64,000 nucleotides of DNA from Pseudomaricurvus alkylphenolicus (GTDB lineage Bacteria > Pseudomonadota > Gammaproteobacteria > Pseudomonadales > Cellvibrionaceae), in contig NZ_JAAQPI010000002.1 in the NCBI RefSeq assembly GCF_011683955.1, forward strand, positions 510,157 to 574,156, in the 5' to 3' direction. A model generated the notes under the pieces. The model searched no databases. It saw only the letters and a program-made list of their open reading frames with translations, and was not told the DNA's origin. Below are positions 1 to 8,953 of this stretch, in pieces. Both the position numbers and the translations under genes were made by a program. How positions within the stretch are numbered: the first letter of the stretch is position 1; the number at the start of each line of letters is the position of its first letter.

Positions 1-255
1 GATCATGGACTTCACCAGGTCCGATACCCGGGTATTGGCATCAACGAAGTCCTGCAGTGCCTTGCGGTTACCGGAAAGCAGATTAAATTCACTGGCGGCA
101 CCAAGATACTGTGCAAAGCGCTGGCCCTCGGCCTCCTGCTCGGCACGGGCGTCATCGATTCGGGCACTGATAAAATAAAAGCCGAGAATCAACCCCAGTA
201 GCATCAGCGGCACCATGACCGATATCAGTGTACGCAGGCGGATACTCAAGTTCAC
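1..255 (-). CDS. Membrane sensor protein, N-terminal fragment (cut by window edge)
   Basis: Only the first 85 codons are in the window. The GTG start overlaps the TGA of the upstream substrate-binding protein gene in a GTGA arrangement (4 nt), so the two are very probably translationally coupled. The N-terminus has a short basic stretch, one strong membrane segment at about residues 8–30 (rich in L, V, G, F), and then a charged periplasmic region with the pattern EFNLLSGNR and FVDANTRVSDLV. This resembles the start of BarA-type hybrid kinases and of sensory diguanylate cyclases. The output domain (kinase, GGDEF or EAL) lies outside the window, so it cannot be named. By context it would sense the ligand bound by the neighbouring periplasmic protein; that is inference. 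Confidence 0.75.
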   Translation of the reverse strand, partial: MNLSIRLRTLISVMVPLMLLGLILGFYFISARIDDARAEQEAEGQRFAQYLGAASEFNLLSGNRKALQDFVDANTRVSDLVKSMI

Positions 256-1256
256 GGTAACTGCTCCTGCGCTTTCAACTGGGATTCCAGGCGAGCGGCG
301 ATCAGAGAACCGAGCCCCATCCGACTCGCCACCTCACGGTTAACCGATACCGAGAAAATACTGGGGTGGCTTGGCGGGGGCAGAGGCTTGCCGGAATCAA
401 GGCATTCTTGAAGCCAGGATCCGGCCTCACCCGCAATTTGCTCGGGGTTGGAGTAGACAGCGGCCAGCGCGCCCGCCGTGACGTAGTCTTCAGAGAATCC
501 CAACAACGGCTTACGGTTGCGATAACTCAGGTATAACATCCACTTGGCGGTTGAGCGGTTAAAAATGTACTTACCGGGAACGGCCAGGAAGACATCAATA
601 TCTCTGTACATCTCCCGCAGCACTGCAATCGGATTGTCGCTGGGCAATAAGCGTCTGGAACGGAACTCTATATCCGTGCCCCCGGCGACTTCCGACAATT
701 GTTGAACCAACTGCTGGGAGCGAATGTCGTAGAGAGTCCCTATCGCCTTCAGATTCGGGTTGATCAATCGCGCCAGATTCAGTTGGCGCCTGGCAGGCTG
801 GTCGAGGAATATCGCCGATAAGCGACCGCCGTCGAGACGCTGAGCGGACTGTGGATATTGCTTTGCCAAATCATAAAAGGTGCTCGATGGCAGCAGAATA
901 CTAAGTTGCCTGGCCTCGGTAGCGGTAGCCATGACCTGCTCAGCCGCCTTTGCACCTACCGTCACCACAAAGTCATTGGCTGACAATTGGCGTTCGCCGG
1001 AAGCGATCTGCTCCAGAGTCAGAGATTCGACTTCCATTGTTGTCGGCAAATGTCGCTTCAATGCCGCCAATGAACGCTGGTAAAGACCTGAATCGCCGCT
1101 GAGTACGACGGTAATCGACTTGGAGGCGGTCGCCGCTTCCCGGGCTGCCGGCACCATTGCATCGGCCTGCACCCACATCCCAACCAGCAGCAACAGCAAT
1201 CCAAACGAGCTATTCAGCAACGCCTTAAAACCGAATTTCACTCCTTTGACTTCCAT
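252..1256 (-). CDS. Periplasmic ABC-type substrate-binding-like protein
   Basis: 334 residues. A hydrophobic signal segment (about residues 8–30, LLLLLVGMWVQA) indicates export. The rest looks like the ABC_sub_bind type of periplasmic binding protein: an early SITVVLSGDSGLYQ strand, a central FLDQPARRQLNLARLINP segment and a late LLGFSEDYVTAGALAAVYSNPEQIAGEAG stretch. No permease or ATPase gene is adjacent. It sits between a TonB-dependent receptor and a membrane sensor, so it more likely delivers a ligand signal than feeds a transporter. Three consecutive ATG codons are possible starts (1262, 1259, 1256); the third is preferred because AAAGGA then lies at usable spacing. The ligand is unknown. 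Confidence 0.8.
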   Translation of the reverse strand: MEVKGVKFGFKALLNSSFGLLLLLVGMWVQADAMVPAAREAATASKSITVVLSGDSGLYQRSLAALKRHLPTTMEVESLTLEQIASGERQLSANDFVVTVGAKAAEQVMATATEARQLSILLPSSTFYDLAKQYPQSAQRLDGGRLSAIFLDQPARRQLNLARLINPNLKAIGTLYDIRSQQLVQQLSEVAGGTDIEFRSRRLLPSDNPIAVLREMYRDIDVFLAVPGKYIFNRSTAKWMLYLSYRNRKPLLGFSEDYVTAGALAAVYSNPEQIAGEAGSWLQECLDSGKPLPPPSHPSIFSVSVNREVASRMGLGSLIAARLESQLKAQEQLP

Positions 1257-1365
1257 CATCATCCTTTCACTGTGCTTCCTGCATCAGAGACTACATCCAA
1301 TATACTGCACCGGTAACGTGAAATCTGCCCGGTGGATACCGCTGAGGCCATCATCGCAATGATAC

Positions 1366-3555
1366 TCATGGCCACGCCAAAGAAAAGCTGATGAAGGCAC
1401 GGCGGCCAAAATGATTGTTACGCTGAAACTCCAGGTAATCAGCATCTGCGACATTCTGCAGCGTCAGGGTCAGTTCAGCTTCGTTGTTCGCCCAACGCCA
1501 TGTACGGCCCAGATTGAGATCCAGCCGAGTGTAACTATCCACATCCGTTCCCGAACGCCAGGCCACCTGGTCAACATAGTGGGCAAACCCATTGAATCTC
1601 CAGTGGTTGCCCAATGCCTGCGTTAACAGCAAGCTGGCACTGTGCCGCGGTACAGCGTCCTCGTAATCACCAAAACTCAGGCCATCTTCAAGGCTCTTGA
1701 TCCTGCTTCCCTCGCTCTCCAGATAGGCATAGGTCAGTCTCAAGGAGCGGCTGTCATCCAGTTTATAGCTGAGTTCTGCCTCCAGTCCGTCGGTTTCCCA
1801 ATTGCCGCTATTGGTAAAAACCCGTTGCCGTTTATCGAAGGGTGCACCGTAGTCTCCATCCACAAAAAAGCTTTGGCAATAGCGGCGCAGCAGGGCTTCT
1901 ATTCCCGTGAGGAGGACAGAACAGCTATTCTCGTTGGTATCGATACCATCGATCGCATCGCGTACCTGTTCCTGGAACAGCTTTATATCAAGGCTCCAGC
2001 GCCCCTGTCCCCAAAAACCCAGGTAGCCAATTTCCAGAGTATCGACCTGCTCTGAACCGATATCAGGGTCAGAACTGTGAACCAGATCCACGAGGTCTCC
2101 ATCTGCAAAACGGACGGTCCACAGCCGGTCTGACTCCATCAGAGCCGGTTGCCGATAGGCACGGGTCGCACTGATCCTCAGATGCTGGCCGGGCCGGTAA
2201 TGATAGTTCAAAGCCAATCGGGGAGACAATTCTGCGTCGAATCCGTTCTTTTTCTCCAGCATAAAACCACCGTTCATCTCCCAGCGGCGGTTCAGTGGTT
2301 TATTGACGTTGGCGAATAGGTAATAAACCCAGGTATCGACCTTGCCATCTCCGCGGACAAAGTGATCCGTGTGAAGCAGGTCTCCCCGGGCACCCAGCCC
2401 CCACACCAACTGCTGGCCCGATTGCCACTCCAGATGATGTTCCAGCTCGGCATTGAATACCGCGAAATCCCTGCGGCCAGTTTCCAGTTCCAATGCTTCG
2501 TCTTCATGCCCTGGCACCAAGAGTGGTATCCAGGCAGGTGGCACCTGCAACAGAGATGAGAGCAACACCGGGCGACTGTTTTCATAACGATAGTCCGCCC
2601 AGGACAATCCGAAATTCCAATGTTGATCGTCACTGCTGAAGTACTTCCAACGACCATTGACCCAGAAGGCGTGGCGGTCATCATTGGTAAACTCATCGAG
2701 ATGATCGCCGTCACCCACACCAAAGTCACCCTGGCTAAGGCCCATCTCGAACTCCAGGGAGTGACTCAAATTGGGGGTGAATACTCCGCTGGCGACCAGA
2801 TGGCCCATATGGGCGGCATCATCGACGCCGTCAAAACCGTGACTTTCTTTGTAGGCCCCGCGTAACAGCAGTTCACTGTCCGTCAGTTTGGCACTGTGGC
2901 TAAAACTGGCAATCCGGGTTTGAGCGTCACCGCTGGTGATATCGATACGGCTGCCGGCAGCAACCACCGGGTTGCGGGTAACGATATTCACGGCGCCAAG
3001 AATCGCATTGGAACCATAAGCCGGTACATTGGAGCCCCGCACCACTTCGATATAGTCCACATCTTCGGGGAGTACACCCAGTGATTCCCAGGCCACCGAT
3101 GCCAACTGGGGTAAATACGCGGAGCGGCCATTGACTCTGACTTCCAGGCGCCTGGGATCGCGGTCGCTAAACCCATGGGGCGTCACTCCAAATGTGGAAC
3201 CATTGCTCAAGAACACCTGAAAACCGGGAACCAGGCGCAGGATCCCTGCCAAATGAAAGGCGCCCTGCGCCTGAATCATCTCCCGCGTGATAATCGTGAC
3301 AGAGGAGGGGGCGCTGGTGATGGGTTGTTGCTGGCGGGTGGCGAAGATCACTTTGGGAATGGTGTGATTCCAGTCGTGTTCCTGCAAACTCTGAGTGCCA
3401 CTGTCAGCGCGGGCGCTGAAGCTCGCCATGGCGGCACTTATAGTGACCAAAGTTGCAATCAGCAAAGCGGCCAACGACAGACCGGCAGTCAATCCCGGGA
3501 TCACCGCCAAGTCGTTATGTCGCCGTCTCTGGCCTGCTGGCCTGTTGCCTTTCAC
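1366..3555 (-). CDS. TonB-dependent outer-membrane receptor
   Basis: 729 residues, a normal length for the family. A long basic N-terminus and hydrophobic signal (about residues 20–50, ending near ASFSARADS) precede a plug domain with the typical patterns SAPSSVTIITREMI and LRLVPGFQVF (about residues 75–115) and EVVRGSNVPAYGSNAILGAVNIVTR (about 165–195; segment quoted in parts). The remainder is a β-barrel rich in alternating aromatic residues, ending in ...FSLAWP with hydrophobic C-terminal residues. It would import a scarce ligand using ExbBD–TonB energy. I see no Fur-box-like site upstream. The substrate is not evident; the genes behind it suggest a sensed nutrient or siderophore-like compound. 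Confidence 0.9.
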   Translation of the reverse strand: MKGNRPAGQRRRHNDLAVIPGLTAGLSLAALLIATLVTISAAMASFSARADSGTQSLQEHDWNHTIPKVIFATRQQQPITSAPSSVTIITREMIQAQGAFHLAGILRLVPGFQVFLSNGSTFGVTPHGFSDRDPRRLEVRVNGRSAYLPQLASVAWESLGVLPEDVDYIEVVRGSNVPAYGSNAILGAVNIVTRNPVVAAGSRIDITSGDAQTRIASFSHSAKLTDSELLLRGAYKESHGFDGVDDAAHMGHLVASGVFTPNLSHSLEFEMGLSQGDFGVGDGDHLDEFTNDDRHAFWVNGRWKYFSSDDQHWNFGLSWADYRYENSRPVLLSSLLQVPPAWIPLLVPGHEDEALELETGRRDFAVFNAELEHHLEWQSGQQLVWGLGARGDLLHTDHFVRGDGKVDTWVYYLFANVNKPLNRRWEMNGGFMLEKKNGFDAELSPRLALNYHYRPGQHLRISATRAYRQPALMESDRLWTVRFADGDLVDLVHSSDPDIGSEQVDTLEIGYLGFWGQGRWSLDIKLFQEQVRDAIDGIDTNENSCSVLLTGIEALLRRYCQSFFVDGDYGAPFDKRQRVFTNSGNWETDGLEAELSYKLDDSRSLRLTYAYLESEGSRIKSLEDGLSFGDYEDAVPRHSASLLLTQALGNHWRFNGFAHYVDQVAWRSGTDVDSYTRLDLNLGRTWRWANNEAELTLTLQNVADADYLEFQRNNHFGRRAFISFSLAWP

Positions 3556-3571
3556 CGAGCACCTGCCATGG

Positions 3572-3611
3572 TTGTCCCGTGAAGATTTCCTGTTAGAGAT
3601 TGTCCCGTGAA
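3572..3611. repeat. Pair of 12-bp direct repeats upstream of the receptor gene
   Basis: TTGTCCCGTGAA occurs at 3572–3583 and again at 3600–3611, start to start 28 bp apart, in the short gap between rph and the TonB-dependent receptor. Read on the minus strand (TTCACGGGACAA) the copies lie 17–56 bp upstream of the receptor start. They could be a regulator-binding site. No known operator was recognised. Confidence 0.5.
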
Positions 3612-3627
3612 CTGGTTGCCCTGTATA

Positions 3628-4350
3628 TCAGCCCTCGGCGAGGGCCTCTTTTTGCAGGCGGGTGAGTTCAGAAATACCCTTCTTTGCCAGTAACAGCATG
3701 GCGCTAAATTCCGCTTCCGTAAAGGGTTCGGCCTCTGCCGTGCCCTGAATCTCTATGATGCCGCCATCATCGCCCATCACGATATTCATGTCAGTGTCGG
3801 CATTGGAGTCTTCCGGATAATCCAGATCCAGCACTGGGGTAGCTTCATAGATGCCCACCGATACCGAGGCAATCATGCGCTGCAGGGGCTCACCAGAGAC
3901 TTTGCCGGCCTGTTTTAAGTAGTTGATGGCATCCGCCAGGGCCACACAGGCACCGGTGATTGAGGCGGTGCGGGTTCCGCCATCGGCCTGGATCACATCA
4001 CAATCTATGCGAATAGTGTTTTCTCCAAGGGCTTCCATATCCACAGCCGCACGCAGAGAACGGCCGATCAGACGCTGAATTTCCACCGTGCGCCCCCCTT
4101 GCTTGCCACGGGCCGCCTCCCGGTCCATACGAGTCCCGGTGGAGCGAGGCAACATGCCGTATTCAGCCGTTACCCAACCACGCCCCTCGCCACGCATAAA
4201 ACGGGGTACCCCTTCCTCCACGCTAGCGGTACAAATCACCTTGGTGTCTCCAAACTCCACCAGTACAGAGCCTTCGGCATGGCGGGTGAATTGGCGGGTA
4301 ATGCGAATGTCTCGCAGGCTGTCGGCGCTGCGGCCACTGGGTCGTTGCAT
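3628..4350 (-). CDS. rph: Ribonuclease PH
   Basis: 240 residues, the usual length (E. coli about 238). It is a phosphate-dependent 3'-to-5' exoribonuclease that trims tRNA 3' ends and contributes to rRNA degradation; the enzyme is a hexamer. The protein begins [15 protein letters not shown] as in the family. It has the conserved [15 protein letters not shown] stretch (about residues 80–95) and the phosphate-site region [18 protein letters not shown] (about 115–135). Upstream in-frame codons would add 17 residues, but the ATG at 4350 matches the family N-terminus. It is transcribed divergently from yicC across a 105-bp gap, a common arrangement in gammaproteobacteria. Confidence 0.96.
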   Translation of the reverse strand: MQRPSGRSADSLRDIRITRQFTRHAEGSVLVEFGDTKVICTASVEEGVPRFMRGEGRGWVTAEYGMLPRSTGTRMDREAARGKQGGRTVEIQRLIGRSLRAAVDMEALGENTIRIDCDVIQADGGTRTASITGACVALADAINYLKQAGKVSGEPLQRMIASVSVGIYEATPVLDLDYPEDSNADTDMNIVMGDDGGIIEIQGTAEAEPFTEAEFSAMLLLAKKGISELTRLQKEALAEG

Positions 4351-4455
4351 GGTGTCTATTCCTAATGCGCAAATAGCCGGCATTATAGCCGAACCCGCCA
4401 AGGGTCTGTGATACTATTGCGCCAGCTGAATACTTCCAGAGAATAAGGAAACACT

Positions 4456-5325
4456 ATGCCTTGCAGTATGACTGGCTTTGCCCGGCAGGAAGCCAAATTT
4501 CCATGGGGCTCGCTGACGTGGGAAATCCGCAGCGTGAACCATCGCTTTCTGGAGCCTCACTTCAGGCTGCCGGAGCTGGTGCGGGAGCTGGAGCCGGCAC
4601 TGAGGGAAAAGCTGCGCAAGAAACTGTCTCGGGGGAAAGTTGAGGTTTCTTTTAATTATCAACTCGGCGATGCGGACGGAGCGGGTGGCCTCAGTGTCAA
4701 CCAGGCGCTGGTGGCTCAGCTCTCTAAAGCGCTCGATGATATCCGCCCCCATATGAGTAATCCGGCCCCGGTAAGCCCTCTGGAGTTGCTGCGCTGGCCG
4801 GGTGTGCTGGCTGATAGCCAGGTGGATCGTGAAGAGCTTTTCAAACAGGCTTTGGCGCTGTTCGACAAAACGGTGGAAACTCTTATCGAACACCGTTCCA
4901 GAGAAGGTGCCGAGCTGAAGCAACTGATCGAACAGCGCCTCGATGGCATTGCTCAGCAGGTGGTACAGGTACGCGCCAAGCTACCGGACATTCTCAATGG
5001 CCAGCGCGAGCGCATTCTGGAAAAGCTCGAGAGCCTCAAAGCCGAGCTCGATCAGGACAGATTGGAGCAGGAGATGGTGTATCTCGCCCAGAAGGTCGAT
5101 GTGGACGAGGAGTTGGATCGCCTCGACACCCACGTCTCGGAGGTTCGACGGGCACTGTCGCAAAAAGGCAGCGTCGGTCGCCGGCTCGACTTTCTGATGC
5201 AGGAACTCAATCGCGAGGCCAATACTCTGTCCTCCAAGTCCATTGTCAGCGATACTACGCAGGCGGCGGTGGAGCTCAAGGTGTTGATTGAGCAAATGCG
5301 AGAGCAGATTCAGAACATCGAATGA
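4456..5325 (+). CDS. yicC: YicC/YloC family endoribonuclease-like protein
   Basis: 289 residues, the family size (E. coli about 287). It starts MPCSMTGFARQEAKF and continues with SVNHRFLEPHFRLPE, the signature N-terminal region. The C-terminal DUF1732 half holds KVDVDEELDRLDTHV and GRRLDFLMQELNREANTLSSK (quoted in part), which is nearly invariant. E. coli YicC has been described as an RNase acting on small RNAs; that function is transferred by family here. A predicted coiled-coil region lies at about residues 155–215. The gene leads a co-directional set with gmk, rpoZ and spoT. Confidence 0.94.
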   Translation: MPCSMTGFARQEAKFPWGSLTWEIRSVNHRFLEPHFRLPELVRELEPALREKLRKKLSRGKVEVSFNYQLGDADGAGGLSVNQALVAQLSKALDDIRPHMSNPAPVSPLELLRWPGVLADSQVDREELFKQALALFDKTVETLIEHRSREGAELKQLIEQRLDGIAQQVVQVRAKLPDILNGQRERILEKLESLKAELDQDRLEQEMVYLAQKVDVDEELDRLDTHVSEVRRALSQKGSVGRRLDFLMQELNREANTLSSKSIVSDTTQAAVELKVLIEQMREQIQNIE

Positions 5326-5382
5326 CTCGGCATACCCCACACCGGCCATTACCCTTTAATTCTTATGAAACTCTTTCTATAG

Positions 5383-6027
<645 letters not shown>

Positions 6028-6109
6028 TTGATCGATTTGCGTACACTGGCCGACTTTTTGCGGGCCAGGGTCTAAACTGGCTAAAGTAATGAACTTGTAA
6101 GGCACACAA

Positions 6110-6367
6110 ATGGCACGTATTACTGTTGAAGATTGTCTCGATCACGTTGATAACCGCTTCGAACTGGTTTTGGTAAGCAGCAAGCGCGCCCGCCAGATCG
6201 CCGTTGAGGGCAAGGACCCGTTTGTCGAGGAAGAAAACGACAAACCCACGGTTATTGCCCTGCGCGAAATTGAAGAGGGCTTCGTGGACGCCAGCATCCT
6301 GAACCAGAAAGAAGAGCAGGATGACTTTCAAGAACTGGTCATCGACGAAAGCGCGCCGCAGCTGTAA
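6110..6367 (+). CDS. rpoZ: RNA polymerase omega subunit
   Basis: 85 residues (E. coli 91). It starts [20 protein letters not shown] and holds [32 protein letters not shown] (quoted here in parts), the omega signature that clamps the beta-prime C-terminus. The subunit aids RNA polymerase assembly and forms part of ppGpp site 1 in E. coli, which fits its place directly before spoT. The C-terminal tail is acidic and shorter than in E. coli, which is common in the wider group. Confidence 0.97.
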   Translation: MARITVEDCLDHVDNRFELVLVSSKRARQIAVEGKDPFVEEENDKPTVIALREIEEGFVDASILNQKEEQDDFQELVIDESAPQL

Positions 6368-6373
6368 CCGTCA

Positions 6374-6406
6374 CTGAGGGGGCTCCAGGCGGGTTGTCCC
6401 CCTCAG
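6374..6406 (+). repeat. Inverted repeat between rpoZ and spoT
   Basis: CTGAGGGGG (6374–6382) pairs with CCCCCTCAG (6398–6406) around a 15-nt loop. No T-run follows, so it is not a standard intrinsic terminator. It could be an RNA stem that stabilises or processes the rpoZ–spoT transcript. Confidence 0.5.
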
Positions 6407-6429
6407 GATAACCACCGAACAGGACTCCG

Positions 6430-8547
6430 ATGCAGACACTTGAGTCTTTGGGCCACCGGCTCTCCTCCTACCTCGAACCCCAGCAGATTAACCGCGTCAA
6501 GCGCGCGTACTACTACGCCGAACAAGCTCACGACGGCCAGAAGCGCCGCAGCGGTGAACCCTACGTCACCCACCCCCTGGAAGTTGCCAATATCCTGGCC
6601 GGCATGCATATGGACCATCAAAGCCTGATGGCTGCCATGCTCCATGATGTCATTGAAGATACCACCATTTCCAAAGAGGCTCTGTCCGAGCAGTTCGGCG
6701 AAGCGGTGGCAGATCTGGTGGATGGCGTCAGTAAGCTGACCCAGTTTGAGTTTGAAACCCAAGCCCAGAAACAGGCTGAAAACTTTCAGAAAATGGCCCT
6801 GGCCATGGCCAAGGATATTCGCGTCATTCTGGTTAAGCTGGCCGACCGACTCCACAACATGCGCACACTGGGGCCTTTGAAGCCCGAGAAAAAACGCCGC
6901 ATCGCCAAGGAAACCCTGGAAATTTATGCCCCCATCGCACAGCGACTGGGTATGAATAACATCCGCCTGGAATTGGAAAATCGCGGTTTTGCCGCCATGC
7001 ATCCACTTCGCAGTGAGCGCTTGCAGACTGCACTGAAGACAGCACGCGGTAACCGCAAAGAGCTGGTGGAGAAGATTCAGAACGCCATAGAGCTGCGTCT
7101 GGAGAGAGAGAACATCAACTCCCTGGTGATCGGTCGGGAAAAACACCTCTACAGCATCTACCTGAAGATGCGCAACAAAAAGAAGTCCTTTAAAGAAATC
7201 ATGGACGTCTACGCGTTTCGCATCATCGTCGACAGCGTGGATACCTGCTATCGGGCTCTGGGTGCCGTACACAACCTGTACAAACCCGTTATCAGCGAGT
7301 TTAAAGACTACATCGCCATTCCCAAGGCCAATGGATACCAGTCCCTGCACACAGTTTTAGTGGGTATGCACGGGGTTCCCATTGAGGTGCAGATACGCAC
7401 CAAAGAAATGGACGAGATGGCCAATTCAGGCATTGCCGCTCACTGGCTCTATAAGTCCGATGGGGGCGACGAGCTGCCCACCGGTACCCACGCCAGAGCC
7501 CGGCAGTGGATTCAGGGCCTGCTGGAGATGCAGCAACGGGCCGGCGACTCCATGGAGTTTATCGAGAACGTTAAGGTCGACCTGTTCCCGGACGAAGTCT
7601 ATGTGTTCACCCCCAAGGGGCGTATTGTGGAGCTGCCGGCGGGAGCCACACCCGTTGACTTCGCCTACGCCGTACACACCGATGTGGGTCACCAGTGCGT
7701 CGCCTGTCGTATTAACGACCGCCTGGCGCCCTTGTCCCAACCTCTCAAGAGCGGGCAGAAAATCCACATTGTGACATCCCCCGGCGCTCAGCCTAATCCC
7801 AACTGGCTCAACTTCGTGACCTCTGGCAGGGCACGCAGCGGTATCAGACACTTTTTGAAGAACCAGCGTCATCACGAGTCCATTGAGTTGGGTCGCCGCA
7901 TGCTATCCCGAGCCCTGAATGACGAGGGTGTCGACCTGAGCCAACTGTCAGAGGAACAAACCGAACAGCTGCTCAGCGCAACCAACTGTTCAACCCTGGA
8001 TGCATTGTTGGAGGATATCGGCCTCGGCAACCGTATCGCCCAGGCAGTGGCCAAAATTCTGGTGGCTGAGGGCCAATCGAGCGCAGGTAGCGCCAATATC
8101 TATTCACCTCTGATGATCGACTCCACCGACGGCTTGATGATCAGTTTTGCACGCTGTTGCCGGCCCATTCCCGGAGATCCGATCCTGGGCCATATCAGTG
8201 CCGGTAAGGGGCTTGTCGTCCATCGCGATACCTGTCGCAATATTGCGGATCTGAGGGACAATCCGGAAAAGATCAGCTCCGTAAACTGGGCGCCCACTGT
8301 CACCGGAGAGTTTCTGGCAGACCTGCGGGTCGAGGTGGAATCCGAGAGAGGCATTATTGCCAGTCTGGCAACACGAATTTCGGAGCTGGGTGGCAATATT
8401 GAACAAATCAACGTGGACGAACGGGATGCTCACAACTCCGTCATCAAATTCTGCGTCGGCGTGCACAACCGGGTGCACCTGGCCAACATCATCCGCCGCC
8501 TGAAATTGCTCAGTGCGGTTATCAAGATCAGCCGCAGCAAGAATTAA
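6430..8547 (+). CDS. spoT: Bifunctional (p)ppGpp synthetase/hydrolase SpoT
   Basis: 705 residues (E. coli 702). Domains in order are: an HD hydrolase with GEPYVTHPLEVANILAG and LHDVIEDT (about residues 40–78), where the HD pair is intact; a synthetase domain with YRALGAVHNLYKP and FKDYIAIPKANGYQSLHT (about 275–310); TGS (DLFPDEVYVFTPKGRIVELP, about 385–405); a zinc-finger/helical region (SFARCCRPIPGD); and a C-terminal ACT domain (about 625–700). It degrades and makes the starvation alarmone (p)ppGpp. The intact HD hydrolase motif and its place after gmk and rpoZ point to SpoT rather than RelA. Confidence 0.97.
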   Translation: MQTLESLGHRLSSYLEPQQINRVKRAYYYAEQAHDGQKRRSGEPYVTHPLEVANILAGMHMDHQSLMAAMLHDVIEDTTISKEALSEQFGEAVADLVDGVSKLTQFEFETQAQKQAENFQKMALAMAKDIRVILVKLADRLHNMRTLGPLKPEKKRRIAKETLEIYAPIAQRLGMNNIRLELENRGFAAMHPLRSERLQTALKTARGNRKELVEKIQNAIELRLERENINSLVIGREKHLYSIYLKMRNKKKSFKEIMDVYAFRIIVDSVDTCYRALGAVHNLYKPVISEFKDYIAIPKANGYQSLHTVLVGMHGVPIEVQIRTKEMDEMANSGIAAHWLYKSDGGDELPTGTHARARQWIQGLLEMQQRAGDSMEFIENVKVDLFPDEVYVFTPKGRIVELPAGATPVDFAYAVHTDVGHQCVACRINDRLAPLSQPLKSGQKIHIVTSPGAQPNPNWLNFVTSGRARSGIRHFLKNQRHHESIELGRRMLSRALNDEGVDLSQLSEEQTEQLLSATNCSTLDALLEDIGLGNRIAQAVAKILVAEGQSSAGSANIYSPLMIDSTDGLMISFARCCRPIPGDPILGHISAGKGLVVHRDTCRNIADLRDNPEKISSVNWAPTVTGEFLADLRVEVESERGIIASLATRISELGGNIEQINVDERDAHNSVIKFCVGVHNRVHLANIIRRLKLLSAVIKISRSKN

Positions 8548-8559
8548 GGAAGCTTCGCC

Positions 8560-8946
8560 ATGACCACCAATAAGGCTATCATCAGCACCGAAAACGCGCC
8601 CGCCGCTATCGGCACCTATTCCCAAGCCGTGAAAGTCAACAATACGGTGTATTTGTCCGGCCAGATTCCGCTGGACCCTGAGACCATGGAGCTGGTGGAC
8701 GGGGATTTTGCCGCGCAGGCACATCAGATGTTCAAGAACCTGAGCGCTGTCTGTGAAGCCGCTGGCGGCTCATTGGGCGATATCGTCAAATTGGGGATAT
8801 TCCTGGAGGATCTGAGCAACTTCCCCATCGTTAACGAGGTGATGGCTCAATACTTTGAAGAGCCTTACCCCGCGCGTGCTGCCGTTGGCGTAAAACAATT
8901 GCCCAAGGGAGCCATGGTGGAAGCTGACGGGGTGATGGTGCTCTAG
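8560..8946 (+). CDS. ridA: RidA family enamine/imine deaminase
   Basis: 128 residues, the normal RidA size. It hydrolyses reactive enamine/imine intermediates (for example 2-aminoacrylate from PLP enzymes) and so protects other enzymes. Family motifs are present: [20 protein letters not shown] near the N-terminus, [17 protein letters not shown], the catalytic arginine in [16 protein letters not shown] (about residues 103–118) and VEADGVMVL at the C-terminus. It follows spoT by 12 bp with a clear RBS (AAGGAAG) and probably belongs to the same transcript, as in Pseudomonas. Its 3' end abuts the convergent phoR gene with only 7 bp between. Confidence 0.95.
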   Translation: MTTNKAIISTENAPAAIGTYSQAVKVNNTVYLSGQIPLDPETMELVDGDFAAQAHQMFKNLSAVCEAAGGSLGDIVKLGIFLEDLSNFPIVNEVMAQYFEEPYPARAAVGVKQLPKGAMVEADGVMVL

Positions 8947-8953
8947 TACTCTT

